39,250 bases of DNA from Deltaproteobacteria bacterium (GTDB lineage: Bacteria > Desulfobacterota > Desulfovibrionia > Desulfovibrionales > Desulfovibrionaceae). Under the pieces are notes generated by a model, which searched no databases, had not been told where the DNA came from, and was given only the letters and a program-made list of their open reading frames with translations. A program made the translations under genes and the position numbers. Location of the stretch: the NCBI GenBank assembly GCA_031264465.1, contig JAISDX010000003.1, positions 1 through 39,250 on the forward strand, written 5' to 3'. Below, in pieces: positions 1-8,971 of this stretch (position 1 is the stretch's first letter; every line of letters starts with the position of its first letter).

Positions 1-109
1 AAAGACGGGTGAAGGCAAGCCGCGTGCACGGGCGTGTCGCGAGCAAATGATATGACCGAATTAGGTAGCACATGAATTGACCGATGAGGAGTCTAAAAAG
101 GAGGCTCCC

Positions 110-240
110 ATGCGTCCGATGGCGCGCATTCATGAGGTAGCTGCCATGCGTTTTTTGGAGATCAATGGGCGTTTCAGCCAGTGCGAACTCACCTGTGCGG
201 GCAGACTGCGGAGGTGATGGGCGTTTCCTTAGCTGTTACC
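110..240 (+). pseudogene. ISNCY-like transposase, frameshifted N-terminal stub
   Basis: A good Shine-Dalgarno (AAGGAGG, 96-106 area) precedes an ATG at 110. The reading frame begins MRPMARIHEVAAMRF and continues LEINGRFSQCELTC, the typical opening of ISNCY-type transposases. It hits a stop at 215-217. In the next frame, 208-240 reads AEVMGVSLAVT, which is the expected continuation (the helix-turn-helix usually reads like AAELLGMS). A single frameshift near 200-208 therefore explains the break. Nothing transposase-like follows before the end of lon at 255, so this is a truncated, dead remnant. The family call is from motif memory, and the exact IS is not identified. Confidence 0.55.
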
Positions 241-248
241 CGAGGCCA

Positions 249-264
249 CCGGCTTCAGCCGGTG
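249..264. terminator. Small hairpin over the lon stop codon
   Basis: ACCGGCT-TC-AGCCGGT is a perfect 7-bp inverted repeat that overlaps the lon stop codon (255-257). No T-run follows on the minus strand, so it would be at best a weak or Rho-assisted end for lon. Confidence 0.3.
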
Positions 265-2786
265 TAGTATTCACTTTTTGCCCGGAGTTTTTCTGCCCGG
301 GCCTTTTTGCCGGGGGCGCTCTTCCTGGCGGGGCTTTTTCCCGCAAAGGCCAGGTCCAGCACGTCCTGCAGTACAGCGGCGGTGTGGATGGTAATCTGCC
401 CGAGCAGGTCCTTGGGAATGTCTTCCAGATCTTTCAGGTTCTGCTTGGGAATGATGGCGTGCCCAAGGCCGCGCCCCACGGCGGCCAGGATTTTTTCCTT
501 GATGCCGCCCACGGGCAGCACGATGCCGCGCAGGGTTATTTCGCCGGTCATGCACAGGTCCGAGCGTACCGGGCGCCCGCTCAGGGCCGAGATCAGGGCC
601 GTGGCCAGGGTTACGCCGGCCGAGGGGCCGTCCTTGGGCGTGGCGCCGGCCGGTACGTGGATGTGCATGTCGGTATTTTCGTAAAAGTCCGGCTCGATGC
701 CCAGTTCCTTGGCCTGCCCCCGGGCGTAGCTTACCGCCGCCTGGGCGCTTTCCTTCATCACCTCGCCGAGCTGCCCGGTGAGAGTCAGCCGGCCCTTGCC
801 GGGCATGGTGCTGACCTCGATGTGCAGAATTTCCCCGCCGTAGGGCGTCCAGGCCAGTCCCAAGGCCAGCCCGGGTGGGAAATTGACGCCGAGTTCGTCG
901 TCCAGAAAGCGCGGCGCGCCCAAAAGCTCGTGTATTTTATCCAGGTCCACCCTGAACGGGGGCTTTTCGCCCTCGGCCTTGTGCCGGGCCAGCTTGCGGC
1001 AGATGGAGCCGATTTCGCGCTCCAGGTTGCGCAGACCGGCCTCGCGGGTGTACTCGCGCGTGATGCTCTCCAGCAGGCCGGGGCCATAGCTCACATCACC
1101 GGGCTTGAGGCCGTTCTCCTTGGCCTGGCGGTCCAGCAGGTAGTTTTCGGCAATGGCCACTTTTTCCTGCATGGTGTAGCCGGGCAGGCGGATTATTTCC
1201 ATGCGGTCGCGCAGCGGCCCGGGGATGGTGTCCAGCGAGTTGGCCGTACAGATGAACATGGCCTTGGAAAGGTCGTAGGGCACGTTCAGGTAGTGGTCGG
1301 TGAACGAGAAGTTCTGTTCCGGGTCCAGCGCTTCCAGCAGGGCGGAAGAGGGGTCGCCGCGAAAATCTGAACCGAGCTTGTCGATTTCGTCCAGCATGAT
1401 TACGGGGTTGCGGGTGCCGGCCTGTTTCATGGCCTGGATGATCCGGCCGGGCATGGCGCCCACGTAGGTGCGGCGATGCCCGCGAATTTCCGCTTCATCG
1501 CGCATGCCGCCCAGGGACATGCGCACGAACTTGCGCCCGGTGGCCTTGGCAATGGAGCGCCCGAGCGAGGTTTTGCCCACGCCGGGGGGGCCGACAAAGC
1601 AGAGGATCGGCCCTTTGGACCTAGGGTTGAGCTTGCGCACGGAAAGATATTCCAGAATGCGCTCCTTGACCTTTTTCAGGCCGTAGTGGTCGTCATCCAG
1701 GATCTTTTCGGCTTTCTTGATATGCAGGGTGTCGCGTGAAAGCTTGCGCCAGGGCAGGTCGGCCAGCCATTCCAGGTAGGTGCGCAGCACCGAAAACTCG
1801 GCCGAGTCGCCGCTCATGCCGCTGAGGCGCCGCAGTTGCTTGTCGGCTTCCTTGCGTACTTCGGCCGTCAGCCCGGCCTTTGTCAGCGCTTCTTTAAGCT
1901 CGTCCATTTCGCCGGTGTCCGGGCCGCTTTCACCCAACTCCCGGCGGATGGCCTTCATCTGCTCGCGCAGGAAGTAGTCACGCTGGGCCTTGTCCATGCC
2001 CTCGCGCGCGCTTTCCTGAATATGCACCTGCATGGTGGCCAGTTCCGCCTCTTTGGCCAGGTGCTTGTTTACCAGGGCCAGACGTTGGACCGGGTCGAGG
2101 CATTCCAGAATTTCCTGGGCCTCGCCCACTTTCAGGCGCAGGTTGGCCGAAATGAGGTCGGCCAGCCGCCCCGGGTGGTCCACACTGGACAGGACGGACG
2201 CGATTTCCGGGTTGTTGATGCCGCGCATCTGCAATATTTTCTCGCTCTGGTCGCGGGCGGCGCGCATGTTGGCCTCCACTTCCAGCCCGGCCGGGTGTTC
2301 TTCGCGCTCGGGCAGAAGCTCCACGTCCGCTTCCAGGTAGGGCTTGCCCTCGGTGATGGCCAGGGCGCGAGCCCGGGTGAGCCCCTGCACCAGGAGCTTG
2401 AGGCGTCCGTCCGGCATTTTCAACATGCGCATTATGGCCACCACCGTGCCGACGCGATGCAGGTCGTCCGGGTTTGGCGTTTCCACGCTTTCGTCTTTCT
2501 GGGTGAGGATCATCATGTAGCGGTTGCCGTTCAGGGCGGCGTCCACCGCCTGGACCGAGGCTTCGCGCCCCACGAACAAGGGGAGCATCATGTAGTTGAA
2601 GATCACCACGTCGCGCACCGGCAGAACCGGCAAAACGCGCGGAATGTCCGAAGGCAGCACGTTATGCTGCTCCGTGCTGTCGTTCAGGGGCGGATTGCCT
2701 TCATCCTGCTGCCCGTGAGCTTCGGGCTGGCTTTCCTGCTCCATGGGAGCGGACAATTCGAAAATATCGTCATCATGATTGTTCAT
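255..2786 (-). CDS. lon: ATP-dependent protease Lon
   Basis: Cytoplasmic AAA+ serine protease that degrades misfolded and regulatory proteins. At 843 residues it is full length. The order is an acidic N-terminal tail (1-48), the LON substrate-binding domain (about 50-250), a coiled helical linker, and the AAA+ module with Walker A GPPGVGKT (399-406) and Walker B VIMLDEID (462-469). The protease domain has the catalytic dyad Ser722 (in PKDGPSAG) and Lys765 (in GGIKEK); their 43-residue spacing is the same as in E. coli Lon. The start ATG has GAGAGG about 7 nt upstream. It is the last gene of the minus-strand run but is separated from radC by 255 nt containing its own promoter, so it is probably transcribed independently. 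No CIRCE element was seen upstream. Confidence 0.97.
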   Translation of the reverse strand: MNNHDDDIFELSAPMEQESQPEAHGQQDEGNPPLNDSTEQHNVLPSDIPRVLPVLPVRDVVIFNYMMLPLFVGREASVQAVDAALNGNRYMMILTQKDESVETPNPDDLHRVGTVVAIMRMLKMPDGRLKLLVQGLTRARALAITEGKPYLEADVELLPEREEHPAGLEVEANMRAARDQSEKILQMRGINNPEIASVLSSVDHPGRLADLISANLRLKVGEAQEILECLDPVQRLALVNKHLAKEAELATMQVHIQESAREGMDKAQRDYFLREQMKAIRRELGESGPDTGEMDELKEALTKAGLTAEVRKEADKQLRRLSGMSGDSAEFSVLRTYLEWLADLPWRKLSRDTLHIKKAEKILDDDHYGLKKVKERILEYLSVRKLNPRSKGPILCFVGPPGVGKTSLGRSIAKATGRKFVRMSLGGMRDEAEIRGHRRTYVGAMPGRIIQAMKQAGTRNPVIMLDEIDKLGSDFRGDPSSALLEALDPEQNFSFTDHYLNVPYDLSKAMFICTANSLDTIPGPLRDRMEIIRLPGYTMQEKVAIAENYLLDRQAKENGLKPGDVSYGPGLLESITREYTREAGLRNLEREIGSICRKLARHKAEGEKPPFRVDLDKIHELLGAPRFLDDELGVNFPPGLALGLAWTPYGGEILHIEVSTMPGKGRLTLTGQLGEVMKESAQAAVSYARGQAKELGIEPDFYENTDMHIHVPAGATPKDGPSAGVTLATALISALSGRPVRSDLCMTGEITLRGIVLPVGGIKEKILAAVGRGLGHAIIPKQNLKDLEDIPKDLLGQITIHTAAVLQDVLDLAFAGKSPARKSAPGKKARAEKLRAKSEYYTG

Positions 2787-3009
2787 GCGTTGGACCTCTC
2801 AAAAAAATTCAGGCCAAAACCCCGAGCCTGACCAGGCCGGTGACTGGTGTCCGCAAAGCGTGACGTGGCGGGAAATCCGCAGTATTCCGAGCGTTAAGAT
2901 TTCCAGGCGGATTTGTTTTTTGTTGTTGAAGATGCCGCACACTCCCATTGTGGAAACAGCCCGCGGGCTTTGCGGATACTGGAAGCATTCGCGAAATGGC
3001 TCCCAGTTC

Positions 3010-3037
3010 CAAATAGGAACGTGCGAGTGATTGTCAA
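3010..3037 (-). promoter_or_regulatory. Putative sigma70-type promoter for lon
   Basis: Read on the minus strand, TTGACA (3037-3032) and TATTTG (3015-3010) are separated by 16 bp, just downstream of the radC stop. The resulting lon leader would be about 215 nt. Confidence 0.5.
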
Positions 3038-3041
3038 GCCC

Positions 3042-3707
3042 TTAAACCAAACCCTGGTGCATGATGCTGGACCAACCCTGATCAGAGACAATCAGGTGGT
3101 CCAGCATGCGGATTTCCATGATTTTGGCGCATTCCAGCACCCGGCGGGTAACATCCAGGTCGGATTGCGAAGCGGTTGGACGCCCGCCCGGGTGGTTGTG
3201 CACCAGAAAGAAGCCGGAAGCTTTTTTCAGCAGGGCTTTTTCCATAATCTCGCGCGGGTAGACGGCGCTGGACTCCACCGAGCCAGCGGAAACGCACTCC
3301 CAGGCGATCAGACGGTTCTGGTTGTCCACGAAAGCGGCCCAAACTTTTTCGTAGGGCAGCCCGGCCAGGCGCAAGCGGGCCATGGCGGCCACGCTTTCCG
3401 GGGTGGCCAGCACCTCGTGCCGCCTGAGCGGGGCTTCGGCATAGCGCGCCAGGGTTTCGCGCAGGAGCAGCCAGTAATTCAGCAGTCCGGGCCCGAAGCC
3501 GGGCGCCTGGAGCAATTCGGCCGGCCTGGCGTCCAGCACGCCGCGCAGGCTATGGAAACGGGCCAGTAAATCTTTGGCCAGGGGCTTGGTGTCGCGCCGG
3601 GTGAGCACCTGCCCGAGCAAAAGCTCAAGAATTTCATAGTCAGCCAGGTCGCAGGGGTTTTTGTCCAACCGTTCGCGCAGGCGGTCTCTGTGGCCGTGGT
3701 AGTGCAC
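3042..3707 (-). CDS. radC: RadC-family JAMM/MPN protein
   Basis: RadC (DUF2466) family protein of 221 residues, the usual length. Despite the name, its role in DNA repair is not established. An N-terminal helix-hairpin-helix region (about 1-90; LLQAPGFGPGLL) is followed by the JAB/MPN domain with an intact metal motif HNHPGG-x5-SQSD, so a zinc site can form. The start is a GTG with AAGGAAG about 8 nt upstream. It begins 27 nt after the holA stop and is most likely the last gene of the leuS-lptE-holA-radC operon. Confidence 0.88.
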   Translation of the reverse strand: MHYHGHRDRLRERLDKNPCDLADYEILELLLGQVLTRRDTKPLAKDLLARFHSLRGVLDARPAELLQAPGFGPGLLNYWLLLRETLARYAEAPLRRHEVLATPESVAAMARLRLAGLPYEKVWAAFVDNQNRLIAWECVSAGSVESSAVYPREIMEKALLKKASGFFLVHNHPGGRPTASQSDLDVTRRVLECAKIMEIRMLDHLIVSDQGWSSIMHQGLV

Positions 3708-3734
3708 TTTAGTTCTTCCTTTAAGAGACGGCCC

Positions 3735-4757
3735 TCAGGCCTTGAACAGCCGGAACAGTTCGGCCAGCAAAAGTTCAAAGGCCTGCTGGGGGCTGCGCTC
3801 GCCGCTCTTGACGCCCTGGTCGGCCGCGAGCGCCAAGTCCCAGATTTTGGCCAGCCTGCCGTAGCCCAGGCTCCTGGCCAGGCCGGCCTTGCTTTGCAGC
3901 ACCTGGGGCGGCAGGAAAACCTGCTCCCCGACCAGGAGCTGCCAGAGGATTCTGGCTTCGCGCAACAGCATGGCCAGAAAGGAGAAGAGCCCGGCATCCG
4001 GGGCCTCGAGCTGGTCTTTCATGAACTGGCCCCAAACCGCCGCCGGGTTGCGGCCGCTTTGCAATTCCTGCAGGAACGCGAAAATATCGATATCCTTGCG
4101 GTAGGCCAGCATGGTCAGGATTTCCGGACTGAGCCTGCCGTCAGGCCCGGCCCCCAGGGCGACTTTATCCATTTCCAGCCGGACGGCGCCGGCGTCGGGC
4201 GGCATGGCGGCAGCCAGGGCTTCAAGCTCCGCCGGGGCCAGGCGCAGGCCCAGGCGGCCGGCTTCCTTGTGCACGAATTGCCGGAGGCCGCGGGCTTCAA
4301 GCGGCGGGATTTCCCGGTACCAGCCCTGTTGCCGGGCAAAAGATACACATTGCAGGTCCGCTATATGTTTCGGAATTTTTAACTTGCCGCGTTCGTAATC
4401 AAGCTCGAAGCAGACGAGCGGCCAAGCGGCGCCACCGGCCTGGCCCAGCAGGCTGGAAAGCTTTTTCAGTTCGGCGGCCGGGATGACCTGGGCGTTGCGT
4501 AAAACCACGGCCCGGGGAGTGGAGAACAGCCCCTGCTGGCCGAGAAGTTCGCGCCATTCGTGAATGGAAAACTCGTCGCCCCAAACAACGCGTTTTTCCC
4601 AGCTCCCGCCCGGAGCGGCGGGAGCCTGAGCGGGCAGGGGCAACAATCCAGCGCCCGGGCCGGCAGCCGGCGCATGTTCGCGCAGGAGGGCCTCGAGGTG
4701 TTCAAGCAGCAGGACGGAGTCCGGCCCCAGGCAGATATAGAAACCGGGTCTGGACAT
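3735..4757 (-). CDS. holA: DNA polymerase III delta subunit
   Basis: Clamp-loader delta subunit, which opens the beta sliding clamp. The open frame extends to 4898, but an upstream start would overlap lptE by 124 nt and add unrelated sequence. The ATG at 4757 gives 340 residues, the normal family size, and lies 17 nt after the lptE stop. The N-terminal section (FYICLGPDSVLLLEHL ... VVWGDEFSIHEW ... GLFSTPRAVVLRNAQVIP) is typical of the HolA nucleotide-binding-like domain, followed by the helical lid and collar regions. Adjacency lptE-holA is common in Gram-negative bacteria. The call rests on motifs and context. Confidence 0.8.
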   Translation of the reverse strand: MSRPGFYICLGPDSVLLLEHLEALLREHAPAAGPGAGLLPLPAQAPAAPGGSWEKRVVWGDEFSIHEWRELLGQQGLFSTPRAVVLRNAQVIPAAELKKLSSLLGQAGGAAWPLVCFELDYERGKLKIPKHIADLQCVSFARQQGWYREIPPLEARGLRQFVHKEAGRLGLRLAPAELEALAAAMPPDAGAVRLEMDKVALGAGPDGRLSPEILTMLAYRKDIDIFAFLQELQSGRNPAAVWGQFMKDQLEAPDAGLFSFLAMLLREARILWQLLVGEQVFLPPQVLQSKAGLARSLGYGRLAKIWDLALAADQGVKSGERSPQQAFELLLAELFRLFKA

Positions 4758-4774
4758 GCTTCCGCCCAAGGCTC

Positions 4775-5386
4775 CTAAAATGCGCGGCGCATCTGGGCCA
4801 CCAGATGGCGGATGGCCTGCAGGGAAAGCTGTTCCGCCGCCGAGCGGTCGGAATAGGACTCGTAGGTATCCGAATAGCTCTCGATGGCGGAACGCCAAGC
4901 CTCGCTGTTGTCGGAGCCTCGGTAGACAATGGCCTGCATCCGGATATTGCCGGTGTACAAAATGGTGGTATCCTGGCTGGTTTCCAGGCGGGAGCGGATG
5001 GTGAAGGAAAGAATGTTCACCTGGATGCTGTAGTCGGACGGGCCGTCATCCACCCAGACCGCCACTTTCCTGGCTCCCAGTTCGTCACGCAGGCTGGAGC
5101 GGACGATCTGCCCCATCCAGGGATATAGGGTCGGGTGCTCCACGCCCTTCATCTTCATGGTGACGGTGCTCGGGCCGAGCACGGTTTCCTGGCGGGAGTC
5201 CAGGCCGTAGCCGCAAGCTCCCAGCAGCAGGCAAAGCGTCAGGCAAAGCATCGGGCAGATGAGCCGGCCGCAACGGCGGGCTCCGCCCTTGCGGGAAGAA
5301 CCCGCGTCCCCAACCGTGTGGTTGGGGATGCGGCTGGAGTGTTTATTTTCAGGAAGCGACGACATTGACCAGCTTGTCCGGAACAT
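4775..5386 (-). CDS. lptE: LPS-assembly lipoprotein LptE
   Basis: Outer-membrane lipoprotein that plugs LptD and helps insert lipopolysaccharide. The lipobox LLGAC puts the lipidated Cys at about residue 58. It is preceded by a hydrophobic stretch (LICPMLCLTLCLLLGA) and a basic patch (RKGGARR), and followed by CGYGL, typical of LptE. The beta-rich mature part ends in helices (SYSDRSAAEQLSLQAIRHLVAQM). The chosen ATG has AAAGGTG upstream and overlaps the 3' end of leuS by 38 nt; a second ATG at 5365 lacks a ribosome site. Either way the region before the signal helix is unusually long (about 40 residues), and a strong hairpin (5308-5327) lies inside it. Confidence 0.8.
   Translation of the reverse strand: MFRTSWSMSSLPENKHSSRIPNHTVGDAGSSRKGGARRCGRLICPMLCLTLCLLLGACGYGLDSRQETVLGPSTVTMKMKGVEHPTLYPWMGQIVRSSLRDELGARKVAVWVDDGPSDYSIQVNILSFTIRSRLETSQDTTILYTGNIRMQAIVYRGSDNSEAWRSAIESYSDTYESYSDRSAAEQLSLQAIRHLVAQMRRAF
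5308..5327. terminator. Perfect hairpin just after leuS, inside the lptE leader
   Basis: CCCCAACC-gtgt-GGTTGGGG is an 8-bp perfect stem with a 4-nt loop, about 20 nt beyond the leuS stop in the minus direction. No T-run follows. It may attenuate or help couple expression between leuS and lptE rather than fully terminate. Confidence 0.4.
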
Positions 5387-7871
5387 GGAGCACCTTTCTT
5401 ACGGTCAGCCCGGCCAGGTGGCGGCTGACGTTGCCTTCGGCCAGAGCGGCTTTTTCGATTTCCGCCTGGGCGATGCCGGCGGGTACTTCCAGTTTGCCCC
5501 TGAGTTTGCCGTTGACCTGCACCACCACGGTGATGATGTCACGCCGCAGGGCTTCTTCGCTGTACTTGGGCCAGTCCATGGTGGAAACGCGGCCGAAGCG
5601 CCCGGTCAGGCCGAACCTTTCCCAGAGTTCCTCGGCCAGGTGCGGCGTAAAGGGCGCCAGCATGGTCAGCACTGTGGAGAAGGCGGAAGAAAGCGCCGTC
5701 CGGCCGCTGGCGCTTTCCAGCAGTTCTTCCTTGGCCAGGTAGAGGTGGTTGACCAGCTCCATGGTGGCGGCAATGGCGGTGTTGAATTGGAAGCGGACGC
5801 CGATGTCCTCGCCGGCCTTTTTCACGGCCGCGTGTTCGCGCAGGCGGGTTTCACGGGCCAGGGGCGTTTGGGCCGCGTCCGGGCCGGCCGTGCAGGGCCC
5901 GGCCACCGGGAGCTTGCCGGTCAATTCCTCAGCCAGGCGCCAGACGCGCTGCACGAAGCGGTAAGAGCCCTCAATGCCGCTGTCGGTCCAGTCGAAGTCA
6001 CGCTCCGGCGGGGCCGCGAACAGGCAGAACAGGCGCACGGTGTCCGCGCCGTATTTTTTGATCATGTCGGTGGGGTCAACGGTGTTGCCCTTGGATTTGG
6101 ACATTTTGGCCCCGTCCATCAGCACCATGCCCTGGGTGAGCAGGTTGGCGAAAGGCTCGTCCTGGCCTTCCAGGTAGCCGCAGTCGCGCAGGGCCTTGGT
6201 GAAGAAGCGGTCATACAAAAGGTGCAGGATGGCGTGCTCCACCCCGCCGATGTACTGGTCCACCGGCAGCCAGTTTTTCACGGCCGCCGGGTCGAGGGGG
6301 GCGTCTTCCTTGCGGGAGGAAGTAAAGCGGGCCTGGTACCAGGACGAGTCCACAAACGTATCCATGGTGTCGGTTTCGCGCCGTCCTTCGCCGCCGCATT
6401 GCGGGCAGACGCACTTGTAGAACTCTTCGGCGTAGGGCAGGGGAGAGCGCCCGTCCGGCAGCGTTTTAAGGTCCAGGGGCAGGATGACCGGCAGGTTTTC
6501 TTCCTTTTCCGGCACCACGCCGCATTTTTCGCAGTAGATAACCGGAATGGGAGTGCCCCAGTAGCGCTGGCGGGAAATGTTCCAGTCGCGCAGCCGCCAG
6601 TTCACGGTGCGTTTGCCCTTGCCGTTCCGCTCAAGCCAGGCGGCGATGGCGTCCTTGCCGGCCTCGTTGTCCATACCGGTGTATTCGCCGGAGTCGAACA
6701 TCAGGCCGGGGCCGTCGTAAGCCGCGTCCAGGTTGGCCAGGCTGAGCGGGGTTTCGGCCTTGCGCGGCTGGATGACCACCCGGATGGGCAGGCTGTATTT
6801 TTTGGCAAAGTCAAAATCGCGCTGGTCGTGGGCCGGTACGCCCATGACCGCGCCGGTACCGTAGCCGGCCAGCACGAAGTTGGCAATCCAGATGGGCATG
6901 AGCTCGCCGGTGAAGGGGTTTTTGCAGTACGAACCCGTGAACACGCCTTCCTTTTCCATGAGGTCGGGGTTGGCCATGTAGGCCACCGGGCCGCTCTGCT
7001 CTTGCTTGAGCTTTTCAATAAAGGCGCGGGTTTCCCGTTCCTGGGGCTTGCCCTTGATCAACCGCTCCAGCAGCGGATGTTCGGCGGAAAGGCTCATGAA
7101 AGTGGCGCCGAACACGGTGTCCTGCCGGGTGGTGAACACGCTGATGCTGTCGGTTCCTTCGGCCAGGGCGAAGTTGATTTCCGCGCCCACGGATTTGCCA
7201 ATCCAGTTGCGCTGCATGGTGACGACGCGTTCCGGCCAGCCTCCGACCAGCGTATCCAGGTCGTCCAGGAGTTGGTCGGCGTAGTCGGTGATGCGGAAGA
7301 ACCACTGGGTAAGGTCTTTTTGTTCCACTTTGGAGTCGCAACGCCAGCACAGGCCTTCTTCAACCTGCTCGTTGGCCAGAACGGTGTTGCACTTGGGGCA
7401 CCAGTTCTGGGCGGCATTCTTGCGGTAGGCCAGGCCCTTTTCCATGAACTTCAGGAAAAACACCTGGTTCCATTTGTAGTAGCCGGGGTGGCAGGTGGCC
7501 AGTTCGGTGTGCTTCCAGTCGTAAGAAAAGCCCAGGCGCTGCAACTGGGCGCGCATGGCCCTTATGTTGGAGAAAGTCCACTCCGCCGGGTGGATGTTGT
7601 TCTGGATGGCCGCGTTCTCGGCGGGCAGGCCGAAACCGTCCCAGCCCATGGGATGCAGCACGTTGAAACCTTCCATCCTCTTGAAGCGGGCCAGTACGTC
7701 CCCTAGCGAATAGTTACGGACATGTCCCATGTGAATTTTGCCGGAAGGGTAAGGGAACATTTCCAGACAGTAGAAATGCGGCTTGTCGCCACCCTGGGTG
7801 GTGTTGAAAGTGTCTTCATCCGCCCAGATCTTCTGCCATTTTTCTTCAATGTCGCCGGGGTTGTACTTCAT
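5349..7871 (-). CDS. leuS: Leucyl-tRNA synthetase
   Basis: Class Ia aminoacyl-tRNA synthetase charging tRNA-Leu; 840 residues, full length. The HIGH signature is HMGH at 47-50 and the KMSKS loop is at 589-593 (KMSKSKGNT). Zinc-type Cys pairs are visible in NWCPKCN and CWRCD, and a second set in YCEKCG and CVCPQCGG. The CP1 editing domain lies roughly between residues 220 and 420, and an anticodon-binding helical domain and C-terminal domain (ending KLVNVVAS) complete it. It heads the minus-strand run leading to lptE, holA and radC; its promoter must lie in the AT-rich gap facing cobU (7872-8034). Confidence 0.97.
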   Translation of the reverse strand: MKYNPGDIEEKWQKIWADEDTFNTTQGGDKPHFYCLEMFPYPSGKIHMGHVRNYSLGDVLARFKRMEGFNVLHPMGWDGFGLPAENAAIQNNIHPAEWTFSNIRAMRAQLQRLGFSYDWKHTELATCHPGYYKWNQVFFLKFMEKGLAYRKNAAQNWCPKCNTVLANEQVEEGLCWRCDSKVEQKDLTQWFFRITDYADQLLDDLDTLVGGWPERVVTMQRNWIGKSVGAEINFALAEGTDSISVFTTRQDTVFGATFMSLSAEHPLLERLIKGKPQERETRAFIEKLKQEQSGPVAYMANPDLMEKEGVFTGSYCKNPFTGELMPIWIANFVLAGYGTGAVMGVPAHDQRDFDFAKKYSLPIRVVIQPRKAETPLSLANLDAAYDGPGLMFDSGEYTGMDNEAGKDAIAAWLERNGKGKRTVNWRLRDWNISRQRYWGTPIPVIYCEKCGVVPEKEENLPVILPLDLKTLPDGRSPLPYAEEFYKCVCPQCGGEGRRETDTMDTFVDSSWYQARFTSSRKEDAPLDPAAVKNWLPVDQYIGGVEHAILHLLYDRFFTKALRDCGYLEGQDEPFANLLTQGMVLMDGAKMSKSKGNTVDPTDMIKKYGADTVRLFCLFAAPPERDFDWTDSGIEGSYRFVQRVWRLAEELTGKLPVAGPCTAGPDAAQTPLARETRLREHAAVKKAGEDIGVRFQFNTAIAATMELVNHLYLAKEELLESASGRTALSSAFSTVLTMLAPFTPHLAEELWERFGLTGRFGRVSTMDWPKYSEEALRRDIITVVVQVNGKLRGKLEVPAGIAQAEIEKAALAEGNVSRHLAGLTVRKVLHVPDKLVNVVAS

Positions 7872-8034
7872 GCTCTTGCGTCCTTGAAAAATATGAGAAG
7901 TTATAAAGGGCCTCTGCCAATCAGTCTGTATTTTTTTCTAGCTCTTTTTCAAGTGCTTGTCGATTTTAAAATCAGGTTGGAAAAACGCGCCTCAGGAGCT
8001 TGTTCGCGCCTTAAAAGGCGGGTAGTTAAGGCAA

Positions 8035-8622
8035 ATGAATAAAGGACGCCTTATTTTTTGCAGCGGCGGTTGCCGCAGCGGCAAGAGCGCCCAAGCGCTC
8101 CGGCTGGCGGAAGGCTTGGCCGGCCGGGCGGACAACGCCCCGGCCGCCGGTCTGGTTTTCGTGGCCACCCTGGACGTGCGCGATGCGGAAATGCGCGCCC
8201 GGGTGGAGCGGCACCGGCTGGAGCGCGGCGCCGGGTGGCAGACCCTGGAAATACCCGTGGACAAGGCGCCGGACCTGGCGGCGCACCTGGACCGCGCCCT
8301 CAGGCTGGGGCGGGTGCTGGTGCTGGACTGCCTGAGCACCTGGGTTGGCGCCTGTCTGGAAAGTTTGCCCCAGCGCCCTCCCGGCGGTTGCCGGGAGCTG
8401 GAGGAAGCCATTCTGGCCCGGCTGGCCGAGGCGCTTGACCTCCTGGCGCAGGCCGGCGCCCGCTGCGTGCTGGTAAGCGCCGAAACCGGCCTGGGGCTCG
8501 TGCCGGAATCAAAAGATGGTCGCGCCTTTCGCGATGTCCTGGGCCGGGTCAATCAACTGGCGGCCGCCCGGGCGGACGAAGCCTGGTTCATGGTCAGCGG
8601 CCTGCCTTTGCGGCTGAAATAA
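8035..8622 (+). CDS. cobU: Adenosylcobinamide kinase / guanylyltransferase
   Basis: CobU/CobP, the bifunctional enzyme that phosphorylates adenosylcobinamide and transfers GMP to it in nucleotide-loop assembly of cobalamin. The P-loop GGCRSGKS is at residues 11-18. The His in VERHRLERGAGWQTLE (His60) aligns with the guanylylated histidine of CobU, and LDCLSTWVG is the conserved Walker B-like strand. Length 195 residues fits. AAGG lies 5-8 nt before the ATG. It is a lone cobalamin gene here, divergent from leuS, and no cobalamin riboswitch was seen upstream. Its TAA stop directly touches the MITE-like element at 8623. Confidence 0.92.
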   Translation: MNKGRLIFCSGGCRSGKSAQALRLAEGLAGRADNAPAAGLVFVATLDVRDAEMRARVERHRLERGAGWQTLEIPVDKAPDLAAHLDRALRLGRVLVLDCLSTWVGACLESLPQRPPGGCRELEEAILARLAEALDLLAQAGARCVLVSAETGLGLVPESKDGRAFRDVLGRVNQLAAARADEAWFMVSGLPLRLK

Positions 8623-8779
8623 GGGAAACGCGGCTTAATGGTCTTTTTGCTCCCTGGCCGCGTCAGGCTCCTCCCGAGCGAAGCTCATGTATGTCTTGAT
8701 ACAATTCGCTCCGCCCGGAATGCGGTTGCCGGAGCAGGGCTTGCCAGGAAACAAAAAGCCTCATTAAGCAGCGTTTCCC
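8623..8779. mobile_element. MITE-like element with 36-bp terminal inverted repeats
   Basis: The left end GGGAAACGCGGCTTAATG (8623-8640) is mirrored by the right end 8762-8779, whose complement reads GGGAAACGCTGCTTAATG (17 of 18 identical). Similarity continues inward through CTTTTTG and CCTGGC for about 36 bp. A second, inner inverted repeat GAGCGAA/TTCGCTC lies near the middle. The 157-bp unit has no coding capacity and could fold into one long hairpin, so it may also act as the cobU terminator. The 18-bp end recurs at 20274-20291. No convincing target duplication was seen. Confidence 0.6.
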
Positions 8780-8971
8780 AAGCTTTGTCCGGCCGGCGGC
8801 AGCCGTGAAAATAAGGTTGATTTTAACATATAATATATTAATTTTATTTATAATAAAAATAAAATTTAAAGTTGACTTTTTTTATATAATATATGAGAAA
8901 AAGTACGAATTAATTAGTAGTGTTTTGCGGAGCAGCCGTGCAAGCACCAATCGAAAATAACGAGGACAGAT
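8780..8971 (+). promoter_or_regulatory. AT-rich promoter/operator region of the Rrf2 gene
   Basis: The stretch 8818-8920 is almost pure A+T, in strong contrast to its surroundings. The 11-mer ATATAATATAT occurs twice, at 8828-8838 and 8884-8894, 56 bp apart. TTGACT (8872-8877) is present but too close to the following TATAAT (8885-8890) to pair with it. Rrf2 regulators commonly bind AT-rich palindromes in their own promoters, so autoregulation is a reasonable inference. Confidence 0.45.

Noticed and set aside
165-1370. Long plus-strand open frames opposite lon, leuS, nifJ and other minus genes
   Set aside because: They mirror strongly supported genes in GC-rich DNA and show no recognisable protein features or ribosome sites.
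4758-4898. Upstream start for holA at 4898
   Set aside because: It would overlap lptE by 124 nt and add residues unlike HolA; the ATG at 4757 gives the usual length.
7872-8034. Cobalamin riboswitch in front of cobU
   Set aside because: No B12-box or matching long leader is present; only AT-rich promoter-like sequence and a small CGCC/GGCG hairpin were seen.
8872-8890. TTGACT with TATAAT as the Rrf2 promoter
   Set aside because: The spacer is only 7 bp, far from the 16-18 bp needed, so the two boxes cannot work as one promoter.
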